Shown: one piece after another, positions 10,880-19,801 of the stretch | How the letters are laid out: every line of letters begins with the position of its first letter | Position numbering within the stretch: position 1 is the stretch's first letter | NCBI RefSeq assembly: GCF_029846715.1 | Contig: NZ_JARVWW010000010.1 | Span: forward strand, 1-64,000 | Length of the DNA stretch: 64,000 nucleotides | Source of the DNA: Bradyrhizobium nivariense | Lineage (GTDB): Bacteria; Pseudomonadota; Alphaproteobacteria; Rhizobiales; Xanthobacteraceae | Direction of reading: 5' to 3' | Notes under the pieces: model-generated | What the model was told of the DNA's origin: nothing | Databases searched by the model: none | What the model saw: the letters and a program-made list of their open reading frames with translations, nothing else | Made by a program: the position numbers and the translations under genes

Positions 10880-11276
10880 CTATCCTCGTTCAATCACCTG
10901 TGCGATCTCCCAGGCATGTCCTGAAGGATCAGCAAAGGACGCCGTTCGCCGTCCCCAAGGGCGATCGATCGGCCCATTGAGGAGATCGACACCAATCTCC
11001 CGAAGGGCCGAACACACCTAGTCGACGTCAGCGACCCTGATCGTCAGGAGTGCGCGCACGCCTACGGACGACTGCGCAACACGCAACGGTTCAACAAGCG
11101 GCGCCGCCTGAGACACGTCAAGAAGATTAATCAGAAGCCCGCCAAATCTGAGCACGGATGAGACCGCGTCCTCCCAAACGGTCTCAGATGCGAAAACCTT
11201 GGCGTAAAACGCTTTCGACGACGTCATCGACAAACAATGTGATGACTTCGACTTCGCTTGGCAGACCATTGACCAT
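10880..11276 (-). pseudogene. VOC/glyoxalase-family gene, inactivated by a frameshift and a nonsense codon
   Basis: Three pieces in two frames together read as one glyoxalase/bleomycin-resistance-fold protein. The first, from the ATG at 11276, is MVNGLPSEVEVITLFVDDVV. After a shift near 11210 comes FYAKVFASETVWED through LTIRVADVD. A TAG stop follows at about 11020. The same frame then continues with CSALREIGVDLLNGPIDR and WGRRTASFADPSGHAWEIAQ to a final stop at 10880. The conserved VOC ending (FxDPxGHxWE) makes the identity clear. Two independent lesions argue for a true pseudogene rather than one sequencing error. Confidence 0.75.
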
Positions 11277-11408
11277 GTCGCCCTGCTCCCTACCGTTCCG
11301 GCAGCGGCCTGCACAAGCGTGACAAGCCGCCTGCCGCTATATTTCACGATGTGAGGCCGTGGCGCAATTCGGCGAGCCGGGCAACCGTCTCGCTCAGAAG
11401 CCTCGATC

Positions 11409-12191
11409 CTAGTTGAACAGATCCGGCTCGGCCTCCGTGATCCAGTCCCAGAGCGGCTGGAAGCTAAAATAGCCGCCCTTGTGCGTGCCGACCTGCCGCG
11501 AGGTCAGGCTGGCGATCTCGTGCGGGATGGGCTTCGGCGTGCCCGCGGCCTCGGCGAGCAACTGGGCCCGCGCGGCATTGTCCATCGCGATGTACCACCA
11601 CGCGGCAGCCTCGATCGTGGGTCCGACCGTCAGCAGGCCATGATTCTGCAAGATGGCGGCCTTCTTCGATCCCAGCGCTTGCGCGATCTTGCGGCCTTCT
11701 TCCGCCTCAAGCACGACACCGGAGAACGGATCGAACAGCACGTGATCCTCGTAGAAGGCGCAAGAATCCTGCGTGAGCGGATCGAGGAGACGACCGAGCG
11801 CCGACCAGGCCTTTCCGTAGGTCGAATGGGTATGGGCGGCCGCGATCACCTCCGGATGCGCTGCATGGATAGCCGAATGAATCACGAAGCCGGCCTGGTT
11901 GATCGGCTTGTCGCCGATCAGGATGTTGCCGTCGTGATCGACGAGCTGAAGGTCCGACACCTTGATCTGACTGAAATGCTTCGACAGCGGGTTGATCCAG
12001 AAGCGTTCGGGGAACTCCGGATCGCGCACCGTGACATGGCCCGCGAGCCCCTGATCGAAGCCATAGCGCGAAAACAGCCGGAACGTCGCGGCAAGCCGCT
12101 GCTTGCGATGCAGCCGCTCTTCCTCGAACGAAGCTGCCGGCGTGCGCTCGACCAGGGAGTATTTCTTCGGCTTCTCGACGACCTTGTTCAT
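11409..12191 (-). CDS. Class II aldolase/adducin family protein
   Basis: A 260-residue class II aldolase-fold protein of the fuculose-phosphate aldolase/adducin group. Zinc ligands are visible as His120 and His122 in AAAHTHSTYG and His184 in LQNHGLLTVG. The acidic residue is probably Glu149 in FYEDH. The ATG at 12191 has AAGGAAG upstream. The members without a sugar-phosphate pathway next door are often decarboxylases or aldolases on small hydroxy-acids. Here the neighbour upstream on the same strand is a hydroxyacid dehydrogenase, fitting a short hydroxyacid route. Exact substrate unknown. Confidence 0.88.
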   Translation of the reverse strand: MNKVVEKPKKYSLVERTPAASFEEERLHRKQRLAATFRLFSRYGFDQGLAGHVTVRDPEFPERFWINPLSKHFSQIKVSDLQLVDHDGNILIGDKPINQAGFVIHSAIHAAHPEVIAAAHTHSTYGKAWSALGRLLDPLTQDSCAFYEDHVLFDPFSGVVLEAEEGRKIAQALGSKKAAILQNHGLLTVGPTIEAAAWWYIAMDNAARAQLLAEAAGTPKPIPHEIASLTSRQVGTHKGGYFSFQPLWDWITEAEPDLFN

Positions 12192-12207
12192 TGTTGCGCT
12201 TCCTTTT

Positions 12208-13192
12208 CTAGTACTCGAGGTTCCTATCGAAGACGTCAGCCAGCGCCACACCATGCGCATACGCGTCGAGGTTAACCAGCGTCTTGTCGGCCAGCCGCTT
12301 GGCATTCTCTCCACCCGTCCACGACACGTGCGGGGTCAGGACGACCTTGGGATGGCTATAGATCGGATCGCCCTCCAGCGGCGGCTCGGGATCCGTGACA
12401 TCGAGGGTCGCGCCGGCAATCCGCCCCTCGTCGAGCGCCTGCAACAGGGCGTTCTGATCCACGATCCGCCCACGCGCGACATTGATCAGGTGCAGCGACG
12501 TCTTGGCGCGTGCGAGCACATCGGCGTTGATCAGACGCGCCGTCTTGGTCGTCGCCGGCAGAGCGAGAACGAGATGATCGGAAACCTCGACCAGCTCTTC
12601 GATGCTGTCGACGGGCTGGATGCCCGGAAGGACATATGGCCACGCCGAGCGGCGCAAAACCCTGATGTTGACGCCGAAAGGCTTGACGCGCTCGACAACG
12701 GCCCGACCGATCGCGCCGAAGCCCGCGATACCGATCGTCTTGCCGCTGAGCGAGCCCAGCGGGGTGATCTTCCATTCTGCGCGGCCGGATATCGTGGATA
12801 CGCTTCTCGAAACCGAGGATCGCCGCAAGGACATATTCGGCGATCGGATCGGCCGAAATGCCGCGACCGACCGTGACCACGGGACCATCGAGCAACCACG
12901 CCGGAAAGAAATCGACGCCCGTCGATGCAGTCTGGATCCAGCGGAGGCCAAACGGCCAGCCCACCGGCTTCTCCGTGGGCGCGCCGTGCCAGCCCGCCAG
13001 CGGCCGCGTCAGCAGCACGTCGGCCTCGGGGGCGATCTCCCATTGGGCCCGATCGGCCGGATGATCGATGATCAGCGGACGGGACCAGTGATCGGCAAGG
13101 GCAGCACGAATTTCGGCGCCGAGCTGATTGACGACGATCGGCGACCGCACGCTCATGGAAGCGCGCTTGTTTTCAATGCGGGGAGTGTTCAT
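12208..13192 (-). pseudogene. D-2-hydroxyacid dehydrogenase, frameshifted
   Basis: The N-terminal half reads from the ATG at 13192 (or 13156) to GFEKRIHDIRP. A one-base shift near 12780-12790 then moves the coding frame, which resumes at AEWKITPLGSLSGKTIGIAG and runs to the stop at 12208. The second half has the NAD motif GFGAIGRAVVERV, the catalytic Arg region VARGRIVDQNALL and the catalytic His in VLTPHVSWTGG. Joined, the two halves give a normal length of about 328 residues. The gene is either recently inactivated or carries a sequencing error; everything else is intact. It is followed 16 bases later by the aldolase gene. Confidence 0.8.
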
Positions 13193-13330
13193 GTCGCGAC
13201 GTTCATGATGGCTTTGATGCGGACATGCTAGGCGCTCGAGGCAAGATAGTCTTTTCAAAGATCATCGGCATCGGGTAACAACAGGATGACGCTTCCGATC
13301 GCGGCATAACAATTCGTCTCTGCCAGCGGC

Positions 13331-13351
13331 CCGCCGACGGCGCTTCGGCGG
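13331..13351. repeat. Inverted repeat upstream of the VOC gene
   Basis: Perfect 7-base arms CCGCCGA and TCGGCGG are separated by seven bases. The repeat lies just upstream of a TTGACA element, in the divergent spacer between the dehydrogenase and VOC genes, so it could be an operator or a small hairpin. Confidence 0.35.
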
Positions 13352-13358
13352 TTATGCC

Positions 13359-13387
13359 TTGACAACATCGCGAGCCATCCGATCTTG
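13359..13387 (+). promoter_or_regulatory. Possible sigma-70-type promoter for the VOC gene
   Basis: A perfect -35 hexamer TTGACA is followed, 17 bases on, by a poor -10 (ATCTTG). It is the only consensus-like -35 in this spacer and is correctly placed for the ATG at 13411. Confidence 0.3.
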
Positions 13388-13410
13388 AGTGGAAATCAAG
13401 GACCTCGCTC

Positions 13411-13809
13411 ATGAAAATCCTCAACATCCTGACCCGGCGCTGCCTGCCGCTCGAAGAACTTGATGCGGCCGTCTCGTTTTACGAAACGCTGATCGGCCAG
13501 AAAGCTCGTCTCCGCTTCGATTACCCGGAGTACGACCTGCGACTGGCGCAGGTCGCATCGATCCTGTTCATCGCCGGAACCGAGCAGAGCCTGAGGCGCT
13601 TCACCGCCACGCAGATGACGTTCATGGTGGAGGACATCGAGGCTTTTGCCGCGCATCTTCCCACGGTCGGCGCGACGATCCTGGAGGCACCGAAGCCGGT
13701 CCCGACAGGCCGCAACATGTTGGTGCGGCATCCCGACCAGACGCTGGTCGAATATGTGGAGCACAAGGACAAGCATCCCGCGGACGTACTGTCTTCGGCC
13801 TCTCGCTGA
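13411..13809 (+). CDS. VOC (glyoxalase/dioxygenase-fold) family protein
   Basis: A 132-residue vicinal-oxygen-chelate protein made of two beta-alpha-beta-beta-beta units. The first runs from MKILNILTR and LDAAVSFYETLIG. The second, TQMTFMVEDIEAFAAHL, ends RHPDQTLVEYVEH, where the Glu is in the usual metal-ligand place. It is close to the standard length for a single-chain, dimeric VOC protein. Families of this fold cover lyases, dioxygenases and resistance proteins, so the reaction cannot be named. It is transcribed alone, away from the frameshifted dehydrogenase. Confidence 0.82.
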   Translation: MKILNILTRRCLPLEELDAAVSFYETLIGQKARLRFDYPEYDLRLAQVASILFIAGTEQSLRRFTATQMTFMVEDIEAFAAHLPTVGATILEAPKPVPTGRNMLVRHPDQTLVEYVEHKDKHPADVLSSASR

Positions 13810-13820
13810 AAGGGCCGCCT

Positions 13821-14210
13821 CTATTTCTTGCCGCGGAGGCCCTCAGACCGCTCAGCCCGCGATTGAGCCGCGGCCTCGCCGGCGCGGCGGAAGACAGTCT
13901 CCATCAGCCATTGCTCGTTTGTAAAATGCTCCGCCCATTCATCCCAGCCGGAGTGCTTCCGGTATTGCCCGAGCCGTCCGGACGCCAGCACATCCTCCTC
14001 GCTCACCGAGACGCGGCGGTCGCAATCGGGCGCGACATAGATGGCGTCGGCGCGGCAGTAGAGTTCACACATGAAGCAGGTCTGGCAATCCTCGACGCGC
14101 GCGAGAACCGGCAAGCCGTCGCGGCCGGCATCGAGCACGTTGGCCGGGCAGACCTCGATGCACGCTCCGCAATCGGTGCAGCGCTCCGCCACGATGAGCT
14201 CGATCATCAC
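13821..14210 (-). CDS. 2[4Fe-4S] ferredoxin-like subunit (AprB-like), module 1
   Basis: A 129-residue electron-transfer protein with two cluster motifs. CxxCxxCxxxCP is at Cys11, 14, 17 and 21; CxxCxxCxxxC is at Cys42, 45, 48 and 52, with the last Cys followed by Arg instead of Pro. A long charged C-terminal tail follows. The start (GTG at 14210 or ATG at 14207) overlaps the stop of the upstream flavoprotein gene, so the two are coupled. The arrangement recalls adenylylsulfate reductase beta, which passes electrons to or from the flavoprotein. Partner and direction are inferred. Confidence 0.85.
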   Translation of the reverse strand: MMIELIVAERCTDCGACIEVCPANVLDAGRDGLPVLARVEDCQTCFMCELYCRADAIYVAPDCDRRVSVSEEDVLASGRLGQYRKHSGWDEWAEHFTNEQWLMETVFRRAGEAAAQSRAERSEGLRGKK

Positions 14211-15808
14211 ACCGCCTCGAGTTGACTGGATTGTAGGCCCGCGGACGGACGATCTAGCGCGATCCAGACCTGGTCCAGTCCGCCGCTGTGCAGGCGCACC
14301 GCCAATCGCGCGTCCTGCGCGGGATGATCCTCACGACGGTGAAGCCCCCTGCTCTCGTTGCGCGCTGCCGCTGTGGCAACGGACCAGCGCGCCGTGGCCA
14401 GCAACGCCGCCGTCTCACGCAGGGCGATCGATCCCGCCTTGCCATGATTGGCCACCTCATTCCACAACTCTTCGAGTGTCTGTGACGAGGCCGCGAGCCC
14501 TGCCCCGGTGCGGAACAAGTTTTTGTCGAACGGATGCATCTCGGCGCGCACGCCGTCTCTGACTGCGGCCACGTCGAGGTCCTTTGGCCGGCCGCGCGGG
14601 CGCAGCCCGGCTTGACCAAGCGGGGTGAGCTCCGTCGAGCGACTTTTCGTACTGCGCGCCAGGCGCGCGGCCGCAGTGCCTGCGAACACGCCTGACGACA
14701 ATGCCCATGCTGAATTGACGTTGCCGCCGCCCGAAATCGCGCCCGCGACCTTTTCGCGCGATGCGTTGTCGCCGGCGACGAACAGTGCTGGCACGGACGT
14801 CGCGCCATTCACATCATGGGCGCGCACACCGCCAATGCCGCGGATCGTGCCGTCGTTATGCAGCCTGACTTCGAAGCAGTCACGGTAGGGATCGATGCCC
14901 CAGCGGTCGAACACCAGCGGCACGTTCGGCGAAATCGTATGCAGCTTCGCCTTGACGTCCTCGGGCAGCCGATGCAGCGAGCAGTAGACGGGCCCGCGTT
15001 GGAGCGCTCGGGCGAGCCGAACCGTTTGATCCGGACCAAAAGGCAGGTCCAGCTCCCGGCCCTCGGCGTCGTAGTAAGTCGCAAACGAATAGGCCATGCT
15101 GCGCGTCATCGTGGAATGCGCCGGCGCGATGGTGTAGGCCGCGGTGAATTCCATGCCGGACATCTCCGCCCCCGCCTCGGCCGCCATGAGATAGCCGTCG
15201 CCCGTGTTGGTACGCGATCCCAGGAGGTGCGACAGGAAACTGGTCCCGCCCGCGGCGAGCACCACCGCACCGGCCTCGATCCGATAGGCCCGGCCACCGT
15301 CCTGCCGGCGCTGACCACGCGCGCCGCCGATCGATCCATCGGCGCGCGCCAGCAGCTCAATGACGGGGGAATGATCGAGGATGGTGACGCCGTGGCTCAA
15401 AACCTGCTGCCGCAGCGCGCGCATATATTCCGGCCCGCGCACCGCGCGGTAATTCACCCTCCCATTCTCGTCCACACCGAACTTGTAGTATCGGGCAAGC
15501 GTCGGCAGCGTGCGCCAGGTCTGATCGAGGATGCGATACATCCACTCTGCCTCGCCGAGGCCGAGCCCGGCGGCGACACGATTGGCGACGGCCGCATCGC
15601 GCGCCGCGGGAGGATCCGGCGGCACCCACCAATGGCCCGGCCCCGCGGCGGCCGTGACGCCGCTGGTGCCGCAATAGCCCTTGTCGGCCAGCACGACTTT
15701 CGCTCCGGCCTCTGCAGCAGACGTCGCAGCCCAGGCGCCCGCCATCCCGCCACCGACAATCAACACGTCAGCCGTGAGCGACAATTCTTCAAGCGACGAC
15801 GAAACCAC
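14207..15808 (-). CDS. FAD flavoprotein of the SdhA/FrdA/AprA superfamily, module 1
   Basis: A 533-residue flavoprotein. The FAD Rossmann motif is GGGMAG at residues 19-24, with VVLADKGYCGTSG following. The superfamily C-terminus is ESRGLHRREDHP. The His that links FAD covalently in succinate dehydrogenase is missing (GTSGVTAAAG), so FAD is probably non-covalent, as in AprA. The GTG at 15808 is chosen because GGAGG lies six bases upstream. It is coupled to the ferredoxin gene. There are no AprA-specific neighbours (sat, qmo), so true APS reductase is unlikely. Its substrate is unknown; it diverges from an SsuACB-like importer. Confidence 0.85.
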   Translation of the reverse strand: MVSSSLEELSLTADVLIVGGGMAGAWAATSAAEAGAKVVLADKGYCGTSGVTAAAGPGHWWVPPDPPAARDAAVANRVAAGLGLGEAEWMYRILDQTWRTLPTLARYYKFGVDENGRVNYRAVRGPEYMRALRQQVLSHGVTILDHSPVIELLARADGSIGGARGQRRQDGGRAYRIEAGAVVLAAGGTSFLSHLLGSRTNTGDGYLMAAEAGAEMSGMEFTAAYTIAPAHSTMTRSMAYSFATYYDAEGRELDLPFGPDQTVRLARALQRGPVYCSLHRLPEDVKAKLHTISPNVPLVFDRWGIDPYRDCFEVRLHNDGTIRGIGGVRAHDVNGATSVPALFVAGDNASREKVAGAISGGGNVNSAWALSSGVFAGTAAARLARSTKSRSTELTPLGQAGLRPRGRPKDLDVAAVRDGVRAEMHPFDKNLFRTGAGLAASSQTLEELWNEVANHGKAGSIALRETAALLATARWSVATAAARNESRGLHRREDHPAQDARLAVRLHSGGLDQVWIALDRPSAGLQSSQLEAV

Positions 15809-16264
15809 CGTGTGCCTCCGGCCAATGCGCAGCCGCCCTCCCGCGCCGGACCCAGAGGCGTGCCACCTTGCCGCGGCATGTTTGGGCGAGGCGGCGCGCA
15901 GGTCAATGAAAGGCAAAACTCTTTTGGCGGCTCAACGCGAACAAGTCGTGCCGTCGTTGCCGGTGTTGGGGCGACGCCTGTTTCGTCGTAGAACAAGCTT
16001 CTCCAGCCGGGACGGCGGATGAAATGGAGCTTCTCGGCCTAAGGCAGGCGAAAAGCGAATCAAAGCCTGTTCAAGGCCGGAAACAAGCTTCCTTATCGGC
16101 ACGCGTTCGGAGAACAGGTTTCCACTAAGCGCAGCCACCCGAGCGCGATCGTTTCGAAATTGGCACAGCGACATCAGTTCACTGGACCGTCTGGCCGATT
16201 TCCTGAAGTAGTGCCCGCAAAGGCTTGTGACGAGCCACTCGAACAGGAATTCAAGAGACATCAA
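15809..16264. promoter_or_regulatory. Divergent spacer between AprA-like gene and SsuA-like gene
   Basis: About 455 bases with no gene. The frame of the flavoprotein stays open into it by chance, as happens in GC-rich DNA. Promoters for both directions should lie here. Close to the plus-strand gene there is AAGAGA as a ribosome-binding site. I found no convincing sigma-70, sigma-54 or dyad operator sequence. Confidence 0.4.
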
Positions 16265-17272
16265 ATGAACAGATCGAAGCTTTTGCAGGCCGTGGCGCTC
16301 GCGCTGACGATCACGGCAGGTGGCGCGAATGGCGTCCGCGCCGAGACAGCTCAGCTTCGCATCGCCCAACAATTCGGCATCGCCTATCTTCCCCTCATCG
16401 TCGCCAGCGAGAACGGCCTGATCGAGCAGGAAGCCAAGGCGCTCGGCATTGCGGCGCCGAAGATCGAATGGCTTCGGTTGTCCGGCGCAGCGGCGATGAA
16501 CGAGGCGCTGATTTCGGGCGGGCTCGACTTCGCCACGGCCGGCATCACGCCTATGATCCTGACATGGGACAAGACGCGGACCACGGCCAAGATCATCGGC
16601 GTCGCTGCGCTGGGCTCGATGGCCAATATCCTGACCACCAACAACCCTGACATCAAGACGCTGGCGGACTTCACCGAAAAAGACCGGATCGCGCTCCCCT
16701 CGGTGAAGGTCGGGTTTCAGCCGATCGTGCTCCAGATGGCGGCGGACAAGGCGTTCGGCAAATACGACAAGCTCGACGAACTCACCGTCAGCATGCCGCA
16801 TCCGGACGCGACGGCCCAGATCCTGTCGGGCCGTTCCGAGATCACGGCGCACTTCACCTCGCCGCCGTTCTCGCAGCAACAATTGGCGAGCGGCAAGGTG
16901 CATGCGGTCCTCAACAGCTACGACGTGCTTGGCGGTCCGCATACGTTCAACGTGGTCTATTCCACCACGAAATTCGTCAACGACAATCCGAAAACGATTC
17001 TGGCGTTCGTCCGCGGTCTCGACCGCGCCAACGAATGGATCAAGGCGAATCCGAAGGAAGCTGCCGCGCTCTACATCAAGGCGGAGGGTTCGAAGCTCGC
17101 GCCCGATTTCGTCGAGAGCATCATCCGCGACAAGGACGTCAACTTCACAACGGCTCCGGAAGGCGCCCAAAAATTTGCGGACTTTGAGGCCAAGGTCGGC
17201 CTGATCAAGCAGGCGCCGGCGTCGTGGCGGGATCTGTTCTGGTCCGGCCTCGGAGAGAAGCCTGGAAGCTGA
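16265..17272 (+). CDS. NitT/TauT (SsuA-like) substrate-binding protein
   Basis: A 335-residue periplasmic binding protein with a Sec signal ending near GVRA. The mature part begins LRIAQQFGIAYLPLIVASE, the typical SsuA/TauA opening. EALISGGLDFATAGITPMIL and the C-terminal FVRGLDRANEWIKANP segment also fit the family. It should bind a sulfonate, taurine, nitrate or similar small anion and deliver it to the ATPase and permease encoded downstream. The ATPase gene starts one base after its stop. The link with an AprBA-like module in the opposite direction suggests a sulfur compound. Confidence 0.88.
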   Translation: MNRSKLLQAVALALTITAGGANGVRAETAQLRIAQQFGIAYLPLIVASENGLIEQEAKALGIAAPKIEWLRLSGAAAMNEALISGGLDFATAGITPMILTWDKTRTTAKIIGVAALGSMANILTTNNPDIKTLADFTEKDRIALPSVKVGFQPIVLQMAADKAFGKYDKLDELTVSMPHPDATAQILSGRSEITAHFTSPPFSQQQLASGKVHAVLNSYDVLGGPHTFNVVYSTTKFVNDNPKTILAFVRGLDRANEWIKANPKEAAALYIKAEGSKLAPDFVESIIRDKDVNFTTAPEGAQKFADFEAKVGLIKQAPASWRDLFWSGLGEKPGS

Positions 17273-17273
17273 C

Positions 17274-18089
17274 ATGAACGTCGCTCCGCGACTGACGGGC
17301 CTCGCCGGCGACAAGGCGTCGCCAACGCTGCTTGAACTCGATCACGTCAGCATCAGCTATCCGACCTCGGACGGGATTCTCACGGCGGTCGAGGACGTCA
17401 GCTTCAGGATTTCTGCCGGCGAACGGCTGGTGCTGCTGGGCCCATCCGGCTGCGGCAAGTCCACGCTGCTGCGTGCCGTCGGCGGCTTCCTCAAGCCGAG
17501 TGCAGGGGAGGTCCGCATGAACGATCGGCGGATCGGGGCCCCAGGCCCCGACCGTATGACTGTGTTTCAGGAATTCGACCAGCTACTGCCTTGGCGCACG
17601 GTGCTCGGCAATGTGCGCTATGCCCTGGAACGGGGAAAAGCGCTGTCCCGCCGGGACGCAGAGCAAATTGCCCGTCGCTGGCTCGAACGCGTCGGACTGA
17701 AGAATTTCGTCGACGCCTTTCCTCACACGCTATCCGGCGGAATGAAGCAGCGCGTTGCAATCGCGCGGGCCTTTGCTTTGGAGCCGGCGCTGCTGCTGAT
17801 GGACGAACCCTTTGCTGCCCTGGACGCGCTGACGCGGCGACAGATGCAGGACGAATTGCTGAGGCTGTGCGAGGAAACCCGAAACACCGCCTTGTTCGTG
17901 ACCCACGGCATCGACGAGGCGATCCGCGTGGGGACCCGTATCCTGGCCCTGACGCCGCACCCGGGACGGCTCGCCGCCACGTTCGATGTCCTGCCGGAAA
18001 CCCGTGCCCGCGGCACCGCAGGTTTCGGCGAGCTGGAACGGCGGATCCAGGAGACGGTATTCGCGGGTCCGGAAATCGATCATGTCTGA
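17274..18089 (+). CDS. ABC ATPase, SsuB/TauB type
   Basis: A 271-residue cytoplasmic ATPase. Walker A GPSGCGKST is at about residues 56-64, the Q-loop is VFQEFDQLLPW, the signature LSGGM and Walker B LLMDEPFAALD. The switch His is in FVTHGIDEAI. These match the NitT/TauT ATPase group. It lies between binding protein and permease genes and overlaps the permease start by eight bases, so the three form one operon. Confidence 0.92.
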   Translation: MNVAPRLTGLAGDKASPTLLELDHVSISYPTSDGILTAVEDVSFRISAGERLVLLGPSGCGKSTLLRAVGGFLKPSAGEVRMNDRRIGAPGPDRMTVFQEFDQLLPWRTVLGNVRYALERGKALSRRDAEQIARRWLERVGLKNFVDAFPHTLSGGMKQRVAIARAFALEPALLLMDEPFAALDALTRRQMQDELLRLCEETRNTALFVTHGIDEAIRVGTRILALTPHPGRLAATFDVLPETRARGTAGFGELERRIQETVFAGPEIDHV

Positions 18090-18906
18090 CATCGCGGCTC
18101 CAAAACTCGTTCGCGCGCCAGCGCTGCGGCGCGCGCTCGCGGGAACGCCCTGGCGGCGCTTCATCATCCTCGCCGGCTTTGCGCTCGTCTGGGAGCTCTA
18201 TGCGCGCTGGCTCGACAACGCACTTCTGCTGCCGACCGTGGGCGCGACGCTGTCGGCGCTGTGGTCGGCCATCCTGTCGGGCGAACTGCCGAATCGCGCT
18301 TTGACATCACTGCGCGTTCTCATCACCGGCTACGCGCTGGGTGTTGTCGTCGCGGCGGTGCTCACGACGCTCGCGGCCCTGTCGCGCTGGGGCAATGAAG
18401 CCCTTGGCCTGTTGACGTCGATGTTCAACCCACTTCCAGCCATTGCACTGCTTCCCATCGCTCTGCTTTGGTTCGGAGTGGGAACGCCGAGCCTCATCTT
18501 CGTGATCGTGCATTCGGTTCTGTGGCCGGTGGCCCTTGCCTGCTACGGCGGGTTCCTCGCGGTGCCGCCGACTCTGCGAATGGCCGGCCGCAACCTCGGC
18601 CTGTCGGGCGGCCGGTTCGTCGCCGAGATTCTGGTGCCCGCGGCCTTTCCCCAGATCCTGTCGGGTTTGCGGATCGGCTGGGCTTTCGCCTGGCGCACAC
18701 TGATCGCAGCCGAACTGGTGTTCGGCGTCAGCGCACGATCCGGCGGAATCGGCTGGTTCATCTACACCAACCGGGCGCAATTGGAGACGGCAAGCGTCTT
18801 TGCCGGATTGCTCACGGTGATCGTGATCGGTCTTGTCGTGGAGGGTGTGATATTCCGCACCCTCACGCGGTTGACGGTGCAGCGCTGGGGGCAGGTGCAA
18901 ACCTAA
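18082..18906 (+). CDS. ABC permease, SsuC/TauC type
   Basis: A 274-residue permease with about six membrane helices. The BPD_transp_1 core runs from LTSLRVLITGYALGVVVAAV. The EAA loop is LRMAGRNLGLSGGRFVAEIL, followed by PAAFPQILSGLRIGWAFAWR. It probably acts as a homodimer with the preceding ATPase. It ends the SsuACB-like operon; the convergent nitroreductase gene ends six bases beyond. Confidence 0.92.
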   Translation: MSDIAAPKLVRAPALRRALAGTPWRRFIILAGFALVWELYARWLDNALLLPTVGATLSALWSAILSGELPNRALTSLRVLITGYALGVVVAAVLTTLAALSRWGNEALGLLTSMFNPLPAIALLPIALLWFGVGTPSLIFVIVHSVLWPVALACYGGFLAVPPTLRMAGRNLGLSGGRFVAEILVPAAFPQILSGLRIGWAFAWRTLIAAELVFGVSARSGGIGWFIYTNRAQLETASVFAGLLTVIVIGLVVEGVIFRTLTRLTVQRWGQVQT

Positions 18907-18912
18907 CAGCTT

Positions 18913-19779
18913 TCACTTGAGCGAGAATCCCAGCGCGCGCAACTCCCCGATCAGGCGATCCCTGCCATTCAAGGACCGGACCGAACCGAGGCGCTTCAGC
19001 ACAGCCTCAACCCAGCCGATCGCCGGCAAACCTTCGCTCTTCTGAAAGCCGCGGAGCGTCGCGTCATATGCCGCGATGCCCGCCTCATCGCCGGCATCCG
19101 AATAGCGCTCGTGATGGACCACCACGTCCTGACGCAGGCGCGGCTTCACCTGCGAGGGCCTCGTCGCATCGGGATAGCCGATGCACAGACCGAACGCCGC
19201 GGCCACGTTCGGCGGCAAACCCAACTCTTCGGCTACCGCACGAGGCTTGTTGCGTATCGCGCCGATATAGACCGAACCAAGGCCAAGCGATTCGGCGGCG
19301 ACAACCGCGTTCTGCGCGGCCAGCGCGGCGTCGATCACCGCGACCAGGAAGGTCTCGAGAAACTGTAAGCCTTCGTCAGCATGCTCGGAACGCTTGGCCA
19401 AGCGCTCGGCCCGCGACAGGTCGGCCAGCCAGACCAGGAACAGCGGCGCCTCGACAATGTGCTTTTGGCCGCCTGCGAACTCTGCGAGACGCGCCTTGCG
19501 CGCCTGATCCTCGACCACGACGACGCTCCATGTCTGGAGATTCGAGGACGAAGGAGCCGACTGCGCGGCGGCGACCAGCGTTTCAACCGTGCGTGCCGGT
19601 ACCGGGTCGGGACGATAGGCCCGCACCGAGCGGTGCGCGAGCAGATTTGCCAGTACGCCGTTCCAGGCCTCGCCGATCTCGGGCAGATCGTTGCCATAGC
19701 GCGCCCGCAAGGCCTGCGTCACAGCATCGATCCTGGACGGTCCGGGAACAATTTTCAGGCTGGTCTTGGCGTCACTCAC
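18913..19779 (-). CDS. Nitroreductase family FMN oxidoreductase (NfsA/FRP-like)
   Basis: A 288-residue flavoprotein of the oxygen-insensitive nitroreductase fold. Visible signs are HRSVRAYRPDPVPARTVETL and SAPSSSNLQTWSVVVV (FMN-binding Arg and Ser region). VVAAESLGLGSVYIGAIRN comes before the second FMN contact region. It matches NfsA/FRP-type NAD(P)H-dependent flavin reductases in length and order. The start is GTG at 19779 with AGGAGA upstream. It is last in a run containing a NitT/TauT importer and an LLM monooxygenase. It may supply reduced flavin to that enzyme (inference). Confidence 0.85.
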   Translation of the reverse strand: MSDAKTSLKIVPGPSRIDAVTQALRARYGNDLPEIGEAWNGVLANLLAHRSVRAYRPDPVPARTVETLVAAAQSAPSSSNLQTWSVVVVEDQARKARLAEFAGGQKHIVEAPLFLVWLADLSRAERLAKRSEHADEGLQFLETFLVAVIDAALAAQNAVVAAESLGLGSVYIGAIRNKPRAVAEELGLPPNVAAAFGLCIGYPDATRPSQVKPRLRQDVVVHHERYSDAGDEAGIAAYDATLRGFQKSEGLPAIGWVEAVLKRLGSVRSLNGRDRLIGELRALGFSLK

Positions 19780-19801
19780 GATAGTCTCCTGTTAACCGGC
19801 A

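Noticed and set aside
13821..15808. Calling this pair true adenylylsulfate reductase (aprBA)
   Set aside because: The domain order fits, but sat, qmo, aprM and dsr genes are absent and SdhA-superfamily members are functionally diverse. Only AprBA-like is supported.
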